Assembly: GCF_020405225.1 (NCBI RefSeq)
Contig: NZ_CP084472.1
Location: 1-64,000 of the forward strand
Reading direction: 5' to 3'
DNA length: 64,000 nucleotides
From: Natrinema sp. DC36
Lineage (GTDB): Archaea > Halobacteriota > Halobacteria > Halobacteriales > Natrialbaceae
Shown: in pieces, positions 1-8,941 of the stretch
Position numbering within the stretch: position 1 is the stretch's first letter
Layout: every line of letters begins with the position of its first letter
The notes under the pieces: generated by a model
Seen by the model: the letters and a program-made list of their open reading frames with translations, nothing else
The model's database searches: none
What the model was told of the DNA's origin: nothing
Translations under genes and position numbers: made by a program

Positions 1-114
1 TCGCTTCGTTTCCGATACTCGCGGTCCCAGGGTGATACACCGAGGCTCCCCACCCGTCGTCGAGTTCGTGACGGAGGGATCGACAACGCGGCGATAATCT
101 GCCGATTCAGGCCT

Positions 115-150
115 GTACACGCGGTGTACCGGCAGTTTCCACGCGTGTAC
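115..150. promoter_or_regulatory. Inverted repeat upstream of the orc1/cdc6 gene
   Basis: GTACAC-GCG-GTGTAC at 115-129 is a perfect 6-bp-arm inverted repeat, and a third GTGTAC half-site sits at 145-150. It lies before the Orc1/Cdc6 gene and could be an operator or part of an origin region. I could not match a full haloarchaeal origin recognition box in bases 1-269, so an origin here is not claimed. Confidence 0.3.
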
Positions 151-238
151 CAGCGACGCGAATTTTCCTCCGATAAATGGTATACTGCGATACCGAATCA
201 GGGCCAGTTTCGGAAGTTTCGGAACCGGCCCGGCGTCG

Positions 239-245
239 TTTAATA
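239..245 (+). promoter_or_regulatory. Box A (TATA) element of orc1/cdc6
   Basis: TTTAATA sits about 28 bases before the GTG at 270. That is the usual spacing for a leaderless haloarchaeal transcript and supports the GTG over the ATG at 177, which lies upstream of this box. Confidence 0.5.
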
Positions 246-269
246 TCCTCGAGACCCAACCGATTCGGT

Positions 270-1292
270 GTGATCGTCGACGGCCGCGTCCTGCGCGAGG
301 ATTTCGTGCCCAGCGAGGTGGTCCACCGCCACGACGAGGTGAACCTCCTCTCGGAGACCCTCGAGCCGCTGCTGTCCGACGGTCGACCGGATCCGGCCTT
401 TCTCTTCGGGCCGACGGGCGTCGGCAAGACCTGTATCGCTCGCTACACGCTGGCCCAGTTGTGCAAACAGGAGCCGGCGGTGCGGGTCGCCTACGTCAAC
501 TGCTGGCAGGAGTACACGCGGTTTCGGGTCCTCTACCGGATCCTCGAGGGGGTCGACCGAGCCGTCGACGTCCACCGCTCGACGCCGAAAGACGAGCTGT
601 TCGAGCGGCTCTCTCAGACCGACGACGAGCCGATCGTCGTCATTCTGGACGAGGTCGACCAGTTAGAGGAGACGGCCGCATTGTACGACCTCCACCGATT
701 GGGCCACGTTTCGCCCGTGTTGATCGCCAACCGCGAGGAAGAGCTGTTCGCGAGCTTCGACGATCGGGTGCGCTCGCGGTTTCACGCCGGTACTCGGGTC
801 CGGTTCGACCGGTATGGCACCGACGAACTCGCGGCAATCCTCGCCGAACGAGCCGAGAAAGCCCTCGAGCCGGGCGTGGTGACAGATTCCCAGCTACGGA
901 CGGTCGCCGACGCCGCCTCGGGCGACGCCCGCGTCGGAATCGGCGTGTTGCGGTCGGCCGCCCGCCGCGCGGAGCGCCAGGGGTTGGCGACGATCACCGA
1001 CGACGCGCTCGAGGCGGCGATTCCGGACGCGCGGACGGCGATCCGGCGAAAGACCGTCGAGGGGCTGATCGAACACCAGCGGGTGCTCTACGACGTGATC
1101 GACGACGCGGGCGAGATCGAACCCGGCGAGCTCTACGAGGAGTACGAGCGTCGGGTCGAGGAGCCGAAGACGAACCGCACCCTGCGGAACTACCTGACGA
1201 AGATGGTCCACTACGATCTGATCGAGGCCGTCGGCAAGCGTCGCGGCCGAACCTATCGGCTTGTCGACGAGGACGACGAAACCGAGGAATGA
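270..1292 (+). CDS. Orc1/Cdc6 family replication initiation ATPase
   Basis: AAA+ initiator of the archaeal Orc1/Cdc6 family, about 340 aa from GTG 270. Walker A GPTGVGKT is at about residues 47-54, Walker B VVILDEVD at about 122-129, followed by the AAA+ lid and a C-terminal winged helix ending around KRRGRTYRL. The frame is open back to an ATG at 177, but box A at 239-245 and the typical N-terminus (VIVDGRVLREDFVP) favour GTG 270. The protein is short for the family, like the many accessory Orc paralogs of haloarchaea, so it may bind its own origin or only regulate. It stands alone; the next genes are unrelated. Confidence 0.9.
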   Translation: MIVDGRVLREDFVPSEVVHRHDEVNLLSETLEPLLSDGRPDPAFLFGPTGVGKTCIARYTLAQLCKQEPAVRVAYVNCWQEYTRFRVLYRILEGVDRAVDVHRSTPKDELFERLSQTDDEPIVVILDEVDQLEETAALYDLHRLGHVSPVLIANREEELFASFDDRVRSRFHAGTRVRFDRYGTDELAAILAERAEKALEPGVVTDSQLRTVADAASGDARVGIGVLRSAARRAERQGLATITDDALEAAIPDARTAIRRKTVEGLIEHQRVLYDVIDDAGEIEPGELYEEYERRVEEPKTNRTLRNYLTKMVHYDLIEAVGKRRGRTYRLVDEDDETEE

Positions 1293-1302
1293 CCGAATTC
1301 GG

Positions 1303-1443
1303 ATGACCGACGGCAAGTGGACGCAGTGGATGCACAACGGCGAGTGGACGGCAGCGAGCGACGACTGCAGGATGAAGGCGGCCGACCGGTGTTACCGGCC
1401 GAAAGAGCCACTTGCGGGGGCCACCCCCGTACGACATACATGA
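1303..1443 (+). CDS. Possible small protein coupled to the VOC gene
   Basis: 46-codon reading frame from ATG 1303, Trp- and Cys-containing (MTDGKWTQWMHNGEW at the start), with high third-position GC over its first 30 codons. Its TGA overlaps the ATG of the next gene (ATGA at 1440-1443), a typical translational-coupling arrangement. I do not recognise a family. It could be chance, since the frame continues from inside the Orc gene. Confidence 0.3.
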   Translation: MTDGKWTQWMHNGEWTAASDDCRMKAADRCYRPKEPLAGATPVRHT

Positions 1444-2336
1444 GCACTTCATCGGCGCTCCCGGCCGACACGCGCCTCGGTCGAGCCGCACTTCGCGTCG
1501 CCGACCGCGCGGCGACGGTCGAGTTCTATCGCGACGTAGTCGGCCTCGCCGTTCTCGAGCGGGATCGCGACGAGACGAGAGTATCGCTCGGCGTCGACGG
1601 AACGCCGCTGCTCGTCGTCCGCGAGGACCCGACCGCGGAGCCGCGCGACGAGCGGGGAACGGGGCTCTATCACAACGCGTTCAGGGTCCCCTCGCGCGCG
1701 GCGCTTGGGGCCGCGCTGAACCGCATTCGAGATCGGTGGACGCTCGAGGGGGCCTCCGATCACGGGATCAGCGAGGCGCTATACTGTACCGATCCCGAGG
1801 GGAACGGCGTCGAGATATACTGCGACCGGCCGCGGGACGCGTGGCCGCGAGCCGACGACGGGACCCTCCGGGCGACCGGCGGGCCCCTGGATCTCGAGAC
1901 GCTGGCGTCCGCGGCGGACGATGCGACGGAGTCGACCGACGACGACGCCGCGGAGCCGACCGATCGACGCGCTGCGCCCGCGGGGACGACCCTCGGCCAC
2001 GTTCATCTCGAGGTCTCCTCGCTCGAGGCGGCCCGTGAATTCTACGCGGAGACGCTGGGATTCGACGTGTCGATGGAGTTCGCACCGGGTGCGCTCTTTT
2101 TCGCGGCGGGCGGCTACCACCACCACGTCGGCGCGAACGTCTGGAACCGGCGGTCGACGCCGGTCGACGGGCTGGGGATGGCGTGGTTCGAACTGCTCGT
2201 TCCGGACGCCGAGGCGTTCGACGCGGTCCGGAAGCGAGCGACGGCCGACGACGACGCGACGGTCGCCGAAATCGACGACGGTATCGAAATCGCGGATGCG
2301 GACGGGATCAGCGTCCGAGTTCGGCACGCGGAGTGA
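1440..2336 (+). CDS. VOC (glyoxalase/extradiol dioxygenase-like) family protein
   Basis: About 298 aa with two vicinal-oxygen-chelate modules, residues about 10-135 and 185-295, resembling the CatE/YfiE branch of ring-cleavage dioxygenases and glyoxalases. The second module keeps LGHVHLEV with a possible His ligand and GGYHHHVG; the first keeps YHNAF and GNGVEIYCDRP, but its opening strand reads LGRAALRV where His is usual, so metal binding may differ. The linker is Asp/Thr-rich. The reaction cannot be assigned. ATG 1440 is preferred over upstream in-frame starts because it begins the conserved module and overlaps the preceding small frame. Confidence 0.8.
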   Translation: MSTSSALPADTRLGRAALRVADRAATVEFYRDVVGLAVLERDRDETRVSLGVDGTPLLVVREDPTAEPRDERGTGLYHNAFRVPSRAALGAALNRIRDRWTLEGASDHGISEALYCTDPEGNGVEIYCDRPRDAWPRADDGTLRATGGPLDLETLASAADDATESTDDDAAEPTDRRAAPAGTTLGHVHLEVSSLEAAREFYAETLGFDVSMEFAPGALFFAAGGYHHHVGANVWNRRSTPVDGLGMAWFELLVPDAEAFDAVRKRATADDDATVAEIDDGIEIADADGISVRVRHAE

Positions 2337-2416
2337 TGGATTCGGCGCGCGGAACGATGTGCCTGGCAGACAGAACGACGCGCTCGGAAGACAGAGTGAC
2401 GCGTTCGGCGTCCCGG
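2320..2416. repeat. 21-bp imperfect tandem repeat over the 3' end of the VOC gene
   Basis: Units begin at 2320, 2341, 2362 and 2383, with a partial unit at 2404; each has the form TTCGGCRCGCGGARTGAYGNR or a close variant. The first unit contains the VOC stop codon at 2334-2336, so the gene's 3' terminus appears to have been multiplied downstream. Confidence 0.6.
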
Positions 2417-2566
2417 CGTCGCCGTCGCCCGTTTCGGAATCCGTAACGGAAACCGTCCGTCTTCTCGAGCGGCCCGAACGCCGCCGATTAGAGCAGTCGG
2501 TGCGGTATCGGAACTATCGGAAACGGTGTTCCGTCGCTTATGGGGCGCTCGCTCGAGGCTGCACGT

Positions 2567-3274
2567 ATGCACCGACTCGAACTCGAGCCCGGCGTAACGC
2601 TGTTACAGGTTCCGTCGTCCCGGTCGGGTATCGTCCACCGACTGGTCTGCGATCGGCTGGCAGACAGTGCGACCGGCGATGACCGCCCCGGGCGAGCCTA
2701 CTGGATCGACGCGCGGAACGCGGCCTCGACCCACGCGCTGTACGATGCCGCGTCGAGTCCGCGCGTCCTCGAGGGGCTGCGGGTCGCGCGGGCGTTTACC
2801 GCTTACCAGCACCACTCGCTGGTGCGGACCGTCGCGCGGCGGGCGGTGCCGGCGACCGAGTTGCTCGTCGCGCCGAACGTGGCCGCCCTCTACCGGGACG
2901 ACGACCTCGCGGCGTGGGAGCGCGAGGACCTGCTGACCGCGAGCCTCGAGATCCTCTCCGAACTGGGGGCCGTTCTCGACTGTCCGGTACTCCTGACGAG
3001 CGCCGGCGACGGGAGCGACTCTGACGCTGCCACCGCCTCGGAGACGGTCGCCGACTACGCCGAGACGGAAATCGAGTGTACGCGCACGCGAGAAGGGCTC
3101 CGACTCGAGGCCGCGGGCGACGGTTCGAACGCGGCGAGCGCGACGGCGGGCTACTGGCACGGCGACGTCTGGCAGACGACGATCCCCTACTGGGTCGAAC
3201 TCTGTGGTGCCGTCGACGCGGTCGATCCCGCCGTCGCCGCCCACGACCGGGGGCTGCTCGAGGTGGGTCCCTGA
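2567..3274 (+). CDS. RecA/RadA-like (ImuA-like) protein of the PolB2 operon
   Basis: 235 aa from ATG 2567. It is the first gene of a three-gene operon; its stop overlaps the next start (TGATG at 3272). The layout matches the RecA-superfamily partner that accompanies archaeal PolB2 genes. The N-terminus aligns in style with a RecA core, but where a Walker A lysine is expected the sequence reads VPSSRSGIVHRL, so the P-loop looks degenerate. A later hydrophobic strand (LDCPVLLTS) could be the Walker B region. By analogy with bacterial ImuA it may recruit or position the polymerase at damaged DNA. The family assignment leans on context. Confidence 0.65.
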   Translation: MHRLELEPGVTLLQVPSSRSGIVHRLVCDRLADSATGDDRPGRAYWIDARNAASTHALYDAASSPRVLEGLRVARAFTAYQHHSLVRTVARRAVPATELLVAPNVAALYRDDDLAAWEREDLLTASLEILSELGAVLDCPVLLTSAGDGSDSDAATASETVADYAETEIECTRTREGLRLEAAGDGSNAASATAGYWHGDVWQTTIPYWVELCGAVDAVDPAVAAHDRGLLEVGP

Positions 3275-3588
3275 TGGGGCGGACGAACCCGACCTACCGC
3301 GACGCGCTCCGGCGACTCGAGTCGGAGTGGGAGCCGATGGGCCGCGCGCTGCGCCGGGAGCACCAGGAGGACTTCGACCGGCTGTTCGACCGGGCCCGGG
3401 CGTTCGCCGACGCGGCGGGGTACGCCAACCCGCCCGAGCCCGAGCGGGCGTTCGTCCTGTCGCTGTTGCTCGCCCACGAGGCCGAACTACGTCGGTTGCG
3501 CGAGGCGCTCGCGGCGCTCGAGGACGAGTCGGATCGCGACCCTCGCGAGTCACGAGAGCGCGACCCCACCGGAGAGTCCGACGAATGA
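3274..3588 (+). CDS. Small charged helical protein in the PolB2 operon
   Basis: 104 aa, rich in Arg and Glu and predicted mostly helical (ALRRLESEWEPMGRALRREH). It is conserved next to this polymerase type in haloarchaea as far as I recall. Start ATG 3274 overlaps the stop of the RecA-like gene, and its own stop overlaps the polymerase start (ATGA at 3585), so all three are translationally coupled. No catalytic motif is visible; a scaffold or adaptor role is inference. The acidic/basic C-terminal tail (DESDRDPRESRERD) is low complexity. Confidence 0.75.
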   Translation: MGRTNPTYRDALRRLESEWEPMGRALRREHQEDFDRLFDRARAFADAAGYANPPEPERAFVLSLLLAHEAELRRLREALAALEDESDRDPRESRERDPTGESDE

Positions 3589-5843
3589 GCCCCTACACCG
3601 TCGAGTTCGAGGACGGCACCGTTCGCGAGTGGACCCTGACCGAATCGGGTGCCGAGCCCGCGGTCGTCGAGGATTACACCCCGTCGGTGTTCGTCTCCGG
3701 CCCGAACGACGCGCTCGCGGACCTGCGAGAGCGCCTCGAGGCGGATCCCAAAGTCGTCACGACTCGTTCCGAGCGGCGGCCGACGAGCCTCCACGAGGCC
3801 CACGCGGGCGAGCGAAGTCGAGTCCTGTGTGCCGACCTCGAGCGCGTCGGCGAGGTCCGGACGCTGGCCCGCGAGATTCGGGGCGTCCACGCACGCCGGA
3901 CGCACGCCCCCGGAACCGTTCGACTGTTCGACGTGGACCTCGCGCCGGGGTTTCGCTACTGTCTCGACCGCGGGCTCGATCCGACGCCGACGCGCGACCT
4001 GCGGACGCTCCGGCTCGCCCTCGACGAGGCCGCGCTGGCCAACGATGACGTGTCGGCGCTGGAAGTCGGGGGTGAGCCCGTCGACGGCGATGCGACGCGC
4101 GCGCTTCGGACGTGCCAACGCCGCCTCGAGCGGGCGGACCCTGACATCCTCGTCGTGAGCCACGCCGCGTTGATCCCGCTCCTCGAGCGCCGTGCCGAGG
4201 CACTGGGGCTCGCGGACTTTCATCTCGGACGGCTGCCGGGGTGGACCGCGCTCGCGGGCGAGAATACGTACGCGAGTTACGGGCGGGTGGGCCACTCGCC
4301 CGCGCGGTACCGGATTCCGGGGCGGGCGATCGTCGATACGTCGAACAGCTTCCTCTGGCACCAGTCGGGGCTGGCGGGGATCCGCTACATGGTCGAGCGG
4401 ACGGGTCGCCCGCTACAGGAGGCCGCGTGGGGAAGTATCGGCACGTTATTGACCTCGAGACAGATCCGGCTGGCCCGCGAAAAACGGGGCGTGCTCGCGC
4501 CGTGGAACAAGTGGGAACCCGAGCGCTTCACCGACGTCGAGACGCTGCACGCGGCCGACCGCGGCGGCTTCACGTTCGCCCCCGAGGTCGGCTTTCACGA
4601 GGACGTCCACGAGATCGACTTCGCGTCGCTGTATCCGCGGATCATCTGCGAGCGAAACGTCAGTCCGGAAACGGTCGGCTGTGACTGCGGGGCCGGCGAC
4701 GGGGCGGCTGCGACCGACGAGTCCGCCGCCGACGGGACGGCTGCGACCGACGAATCCGACGCCGGGACGCACCGCGTCCCCGAACTCGAGTACGAGATCT
4801 GCGAGACCGACGGTTTTCTCCCCGCCGTCCTCGAGCCTCTGATTGCCGACCGGGCCGAGATCAAGGGGCGACTCGAGGCCGATCTCCCCGAGGAGGAGGC
4901 CGCTCGGCTCCGGGCCGAGTCGGGCGCGATCAAGTGGGTCCTCGTCTCCTGTTTCGGCTATCAGGGCTACCGAAACGCCAAGTTCGGTCGGATCGAGTGC
5001 CACGAGGCGATCAACGCCTACGCTCGGGAGATCGCTCTGACCGCCAAACGCCGGCTCGAGGACGCGGGCTGGCGGATCGTCCACGGCATCGTCGACAGCC
5101 TCTGGGTGACGCCGCGAGTCGCCGAGCCGGAGCCGCTCGAGGCCGTGATCGGCGCGATTTCCGAAACGAGCGGGATTCCCCTCGAGCACGACGGCAGTTA
5201 CGAGTGGGTGTGTTTCGTGCCGCTGCGCGACTCGATCGGGAGTGTCGGCTCCGTCGAGGAAACCGGTGCCGACTCGACGCGTGCGAGCGGGGCGTCCGCG
5301 GGTGCGTTGACGAAATACTTCGGCAAGCGAACGAGCGGCGAGTACAAATTCCGCGGGATCGAACTGCGCCAGCGGAGCACGCCGGCGTTCGTCGCGGACG
5401 GTCAGCGGGCGTTCGTCGAGGCGCTCGACCGCGAGCGCGATCCCGGAGCAGTCTGTGATGTGCTCGGCCGACGATTGAACGAACTCCGGGAGGGACGCGT
5501 CGATCCGGCGGCGCTCGCGATCACGAAACGCGTCTCGAAGTCCCTCGCCGACTACGGCCGGCGGACCCACACCGTGGCCGCGCTCCAGCGGTACGACCGC
5601 CGCGGGATCGATCGCCATCCCGATCAGTCCGTCGAGTACGTCGTCACGGACGACGATTCGCGCGGCCCCGAGCGCGTCCGACTCGCGCTCGAGGATCCCT
5701 CGGAGTACGACGCCGACTACTACGCGACGCTGCTCGTGCGGGCCTGCGAGAGCGTCGTCTCGCCGCTGGGCTGGGATCGCGCCCGGATCCGGCGGTCGTT
5801 GCGCGACGGCCGGGCGGTGCGGCTGTCGACGTTCGTCGACTGA
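3585..5843 (+). CDS. B-family DNA polymerase, PolB2 type (motif C altered)
   Basis: 752 aa. Palm motif A DFASLYP is at residues 345-351 and motif B KWVLVSCFGYQGY at about 450-462. Motif C reads HGIVDS at 500-505 instead of YGDTDS, so one of the two catalytic aspartates is replaced by Ile while the second (D504) remains. The exonuclease I region reads FDVDLAP rather than FDxE. Such erosion characterises the archaeal PolB2/Dpo2 group, which in Sulfolobus is damage-inducible. An in-frame 11-residue duplication (4698-4763) lies after motif A. As last gene of a coupled operon with a RecA-like protein it resembles a mutagenic repair cassette. It could be weakly active or structural. Confidence 0.88.
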   Translation: MSPYTVEFEDGTVREWTLTESGAEPAVVEDYTPSVFVSGPNDALADLRERLEADPKVVTTRSERRPTSLHEAHAGERSRVLCADLERVGEVRTLAREIRGVHARRTHAPGTVRLFDVDLAPGFRYCLDRGLDPTPTRDLRTLRLALDEAALANDDVSALEVGGEPVDGDATRALRTCQRRLERADPDILVVSHAALIPLLERRAEALGLADFHLGRLPGWTALAGENTYASYGRVGHSPARYRIPGRAIVDTSNSFLWHQSGLAGIRYMVERTGRPLQEAAWGSIGTLLTSRQIRLAREKRGVLAPWNKWEPERFTDVETLHAADRGGFTFAPEVGFHEDVHEIDFASLYPRIICERNVSPETVGCDCGAGDGAAATDESAADGTAATDESDAGTHRVPELEYEICETDGFLPAVLEPLIADRAEIKGRLEADLPEEEAARLRAESGAIKWVLVSCFGYQGYRNAKFGRIECHEAINAYAREIALTAKRRLEDAGWRIVHGIVDSLWVTPRVAEPEPLEAVIGAISETSGIPLEHDGSYEWVCFVPLRDSIGSVGSVEETGADSTRASGASAGALTKYFGKRTSGEYKFRGIELRQRSTPAFVADGQRAFVEALDRERDPGAVCDVLGRRLNELREGRVDPAALAITKRVSKSLADYGRRTHTVAALQRYDRRGIDRHPDQSVEYVVTDDDSRGPERVRLALEDPSEYDADYYATLLVRACESVVSPLGWDRARIRRSLRDGRAVRLSTFVD
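4698..4763. repeat. 33-bp tandem duplication inside the PolB2 gene
   Basis: Two adjacent 33-bp copies (4698-4730, 4731-4763) differing at about four positions encode DGAAATDESAA and DGTAATDESDA. They form an acidic loop between motif A and the finger region, probably surface-exposed and tolerated. Confidence 0.75.
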
Positions 5844-5958
5844 CCGCGGGAACCGGCGATCACCGATTATCCGTTGAGGCTCTCACTAAAACGTGAATTA
5901 CCGGCTCGAAAAGGGTTCAGCGCTAGGCTTACACCCTCTGCCCGTGTGGTGATCGTAC

Positions 5959-6567
5959 ATGGCTGTCTCCGATTCTACGGCAGGTGTTCTCCGTTCCCGC
6001 GTCCGCCGGCAGGCCCCCCTCGCGGAACTCGGTCAGCGGGCCCTCGAGTCGACCGATCTCGACGGGCTGCTGGCCGCCGATCTCGAGGTGCGGATCGACG
6101 AGACCGATGCCGAGATCAGCGTCGACTCGCTGCCGCGGGTCTACGGCGATCCCGGACAGCTCCGCCAGCTGTTCCAGAACCTGCTCGATATCGCGATTAC
6201 CTATTCGGGCGATGGAACCCCACGTATATCCGTATTCGCCGAGAACAATGGGGCAACATGGCAGGTCTCAGTTCGCGATCGGGGGATCGGGATCGACTCG
6301 AGCGACACGGATCGCATCTTTCAGGTGTTCGATCGGCTTCACAGTCACGAGGAGTACGACGGCACTGGTATCGGACTCGCGCTCTGTCAGCGAATCGCCG
6401 AGCGCCACGGCAGCCAGATCAGCGTCGATTCCCAGCCCGGAAAGGGGTCGACGTTTCCGATCGAGCTACCGACGGTGCCCGAGGCGGACGACGCGATGGA
6501 ACGCGCGCCGGCCAGCGAAGCCGACACCGAGACCGATTCGACGACGGACCCAGTGACCGATGAGTAA
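5959..6567 (+). CDS. Truncated histidine kinase-like ATPase, sensor deleted
   Basis: 202 aa. Residues about 18-40 ([20 protein letters not shown]) look like the start of a GAF sensor domain in haloarchaeal kinases. They run directly into the HATPase lead-in ([18 protein letters not shown]), so the rest of the GAF/PAS region and the HisKA phospho-acceptor helix are missing. HATPase motifs remain: DRGIGI at 107-112 and GTGIGL at 135-140. The N-box reads [11 protein letters not shown], with Ile78 where the Mg-binding Asn is expected. It is therefore probably not an autokinase; it may be a decaying gene or a binding partner for the overlapping response regulators. The C-terminus is Thr/Asp/Glu-rich. 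Confidence 0.8.
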   Translation: MAVSDSTAGVLRSRVRRQAPLAELGQRALESTDLDGLLAADLEVRIDETDAEISVDSLPRVYGDPGQLRQLFQNLLDIAITYSGDGTPRISVFAENNGATWQVSVRDRGIGIDSSDTDRIFQVFDRLHSHEEYDGTGIGLALCQRIAERHGSQISVDSQPGKGSTFPIELPTVPEADDAMERAPASEADTETDSTTDPVTDE

Positions 6568-7021
6568 GCCAGAGCGACTCCGGTCCGAGCCGGCACAGAT
6601 CCTGTTAGTAGAGGACAATCCCGGCGACGTCCGCCTGACCAAGGAGGCGTTCAAACGGGGTCGGATCGAGAACGACCTCCACGTCGTCTCCGACGGCATC
6701 GAGGCGCTGGCGTTTCTCTCCCAACAGGGCGAGTACGCCGACGTACCGCGGCCGGACCTCATCCTTCTGGATCTCAATCTGCCCGGCAAGGACGGCGAAG
6801 AGGTCCTGGAGGAACTCAAGGACGATCCGGCGCTGCGATCGATCCCGGTGATCGTGCTGACGAGTTCGCGCGCGGAAGAGGACGTCGTCAAGTCCTACGA
6901 ACTCCACGCCAACGCCTACCTCACGAAGCCGGTCGATCCGGACGAGTTCATCGAGACGGTCCGCGCCTTCGAGAAGTTCTGGTTCTCGGTCGTCCGACTC
7001 CCGCCGGAGGGCGACAACTGA
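6560..7021 (+). CDS. Single-domain response regulator (Rcp1-like)
   Basis: 153 aa CheY/Rcp1-type receiver with no output domain. Visible motifs: acidic pocket LLVEDNPGD, phospho-acceptor Asp in [10 protein letters not shown], Thr in VIVLTSS and Lys in YLTKPVD. The C-terminal extension [16 protein letters not shown] is typical of the haloarchaeal family. It overlaps the kinase remnant by 8 bases and the next regulator by 1 base, so the three are co-translated. It may relay phosphate from an unlinked kinase, since the one beside it looks inactive. Confidence 0.93.
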   Translation: MSKPERLRSEPAQILLVEDNPGDVRLTKEAFKRGRIENDLHVVSDGIEALAFLSQQGEYADVPRPDLILLDLNLPGKDGEEVLEELKDDPALRSIPVIVLTSSRAEEDVVKSYELHANAYLTKPVDPDEFIETVRAFEKFWFSVVRLPPEGDN

Positions 7022-8712
7022 TGAGCGAGACGAACACCCAGACCATCGATGTGGAGGGCGCGGATACCGAGGACGCACTTCACATCCTCCTGATCGAGGA
7101 CAACCCCGGCGACGCCCGTCTCATACAGGAGATGCTCCGCGGAACCGAAGAGCTCGCCCAGCGGGTCAGCCCCTCCGAGACAGCGGGCCAGACGCCCGAA
7201 ATCACCCGCGAAACCCGCCTCGAGGAGGGGCTCGAGACGATCGAATCGGCGCCCACAGATATCGTCCTGCTCGACCTGAACCTCCCCGATAGCGAGGGGC
7301 TCGACACCCTCGAGACGGTCCACGAAGCGGCGGGAGAGACGCCGATCGTCGTCCTGACCGGCGTCCGCGATCAGCAGGTCGGCGTCGAGGCGATCCAGCG
7401 CGGTGCCCAGGACTTCCTCGTCAAAGACGAGGTGACCAGTGAACTCCTGGTGCGAACGATCCACCACGCGATCGAGCGCGCCCGCCAGCAGCGCGAACGC
7501 CGCCAGCAGCGCGAGCAACTCGAGGCGCTCAACCGGCTCAACCGGATCGGCCACGACATCACCCACGCGGTGATCACGACCGAGACGCGCGCGGAACTCG
7601 AACAGGAGGTCTGTGACCGACTCGCCGAGTCCGACGCCTACCGGTTCGCGTGGATCGGCAGCGTCAACCCCGGCAGCGACCGCGTCGTCTCGAAGGCGGC
7701 GGCCGGCGTCGAGGACGGATATCTCGAGGAAATCGACGTCACCGTCGACGAGGACGACGAGAGCGGACGGGGGCCGGCGGGAACGGCGATTCGAACCGGG
7801 GAGGTTCAGGTGATGAACGACGCCGGCACGGATCCCGAGTTCGGACCGTGGCGGGAGGCGGCACGCGCCCGCGACTACCGATCGTCGGTCTCGATCCCGA
7901 TCACCCACGAGGATCTCGTCTACGGCGTGTTGAACGTCTACTCGTCGTCACCGCGGTCGTTCGAGGGCCCCGAAACCGACGTTCTCGGCCGGATCGGCGA
8001 CGTCATCGCCCACGCGATCACCGCGATCGAACGCCGGGACGCACTCGTCAGCGACGCCGTCATCGAACTCGAGTTCCGCGTCGAGGCGATGGCCGAGGAA
8101 CTGGTCGAACTCTCGACGACCGAGTCGTGTACGATCGAGTTCGAGCAACTGGTCGGCAGCGACGAGACGCTTCTGGCCTACGGCTCGGCACACGGCGTCT
8201 CGCAGGAGACGTTCACCGAAGCCGTCGACCGAACCGACGGCATCACTGACGTTCGGTTGCTCACGGCCCGACGCGACGAGTTCGAGTTCGAACTCGTCGC
8301 ACCCGCCGCCGTCAGCCTGTTCGAGACGATCGCCACCCACGGCGGCCGCGTCGCTGAGGCGACGATCGCCGACGGGGAGTTCCGGTTCGTCGTCGAACTC
8401 CCGCGCGGCCGGGACACCCGCCAGATGATCGAACTCATCAGGACCCAGCGCGACGACGTCACCTACCTCGCACAGCGGACCACCGAACGCAGCGAGCGCA
8501 GCGACAGCGGCTCGTCGTCCGTCCTCGAGGACGACCTGACCGAGAAACAGCGGGCCGCCCTCGAGACGGCCTACTTCGCGGGCTACTTCGACTGGCCGCG
8601 GGGCAGCACCGGCGAGGAGATCGCCGAGCGCCTCGGTATCGCGCCCGCCACCTTCAACCAGCACCTCCGGACGGCAGAACGGAAGTTCTTCAACTCGGTA
8701 TTCGGAGAGTAG
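7021..8712 (+). CDS. REC-GAF-bat/HTH_10 transcription regulator
   Basis: 563 aa. Order: receiver at about 20-150 (LLIEDNPGD, IVLLDLNLPD, FLVKDE), coiled linker rich in Gln/Arg, GAF at about 175-330, bacterio-opsin-activator middle domain at about 335-490, and C-terminal HTH_10 at about 510-562 (LTEKQRAALETAYFAGYFDW, then GIAPATFNQHLRTAERK). The family is DNA-binding and responds to oxygen, light or redox. The receiver suggests input from the same operon. The C-terminal HTH is intact. Target genes are unknown. Confidence 0.93.
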   Translation: MSETNTQTIDVEGADTEDALHILLIEDNPGDARLIQEMLRGTEELAQRVSPSETAGQTPEITRETRLEEGLETIESAPTDIVLLDLNLPDSEGLDTLETVHEAAGETPIVVLTGVRDQQVGVEAIQRGAQDFLVKDEVTSELLVRTIHHAIERARQQRERRQQREQLEALNRLNRIGHDITHAVITTETRAELEQEVCDRLAESDAYRFAWIGSVNPGSDRVVSKAAAGVEDGYLEEIDVTVDEDDESGRGPAGTAIRTGEVQVMNDAGTDPEFGPWREAARARDYRSSVSIPITHEDLVYGVLNVYSSSPRSFEGPETDVLGRIGDVIAHAITAIERRDALVSDAVIELEFRVEAMAEELVELSTTESCTIEFEQLVGSDETLLAYGSAHGVSQETFTEAVDRTDGITDVRLLTARRDEFEFELVAPAAVSLFETIATHGGRVAEATIADGEFRFVVELPRGRDTRQMIELIRTQRDDVTYLAQRTTERSERSDSGSSSVLEDDLTEKQRAALETAYFAGYFDWPRGSTGEEIAERLGIAPATFNQHLRTAERKFFNSVFGE

Positions 8713-8746
8713 GAGTCGCTTCCGGCTCGAACACGTCTGTTCCCTC

Positions 8747-8941
8747 TTAGAGATCGAACCCGTCTGCGAGGAGTTCGTGCGAACGTAGTACGTCGTCGTG
8801 ATCGGCGGTGATATTCTGGCCGATCACGTCGTCGACTCGGTCCGTCAGTTGCACGAGCAGACCAGCCACCGTTGTCGCGGTGTTCTCGAAGAGGAAGTCG
8901 GCGTCTCGTTCGATTGATAGGGTATCAGAGACGGCGCAGTG
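8747..8941 (-). pseudogene. Truncated coding remnant, C-terminal part only
   Basis: A frame with normal haloarchaeal codon use ends in DDVLRSHELLADGFDL and stops at 8747. It has no convincing start: upstream of about 8941 it runs into the palindrome array at 9022-9157. The peptide (DTLSIERDADFLFENTATTV...) looks coding, but I do not recognise the family. It was probably cut off at its 5' end when the repeats arrived. Confidence 0.4.

Noticed and set aside
1-269. Replication origin beside the Orc gene
   Set aside because: No clear origin recognition boxes or AT-rich unwinding element; only a short inverted repeat.
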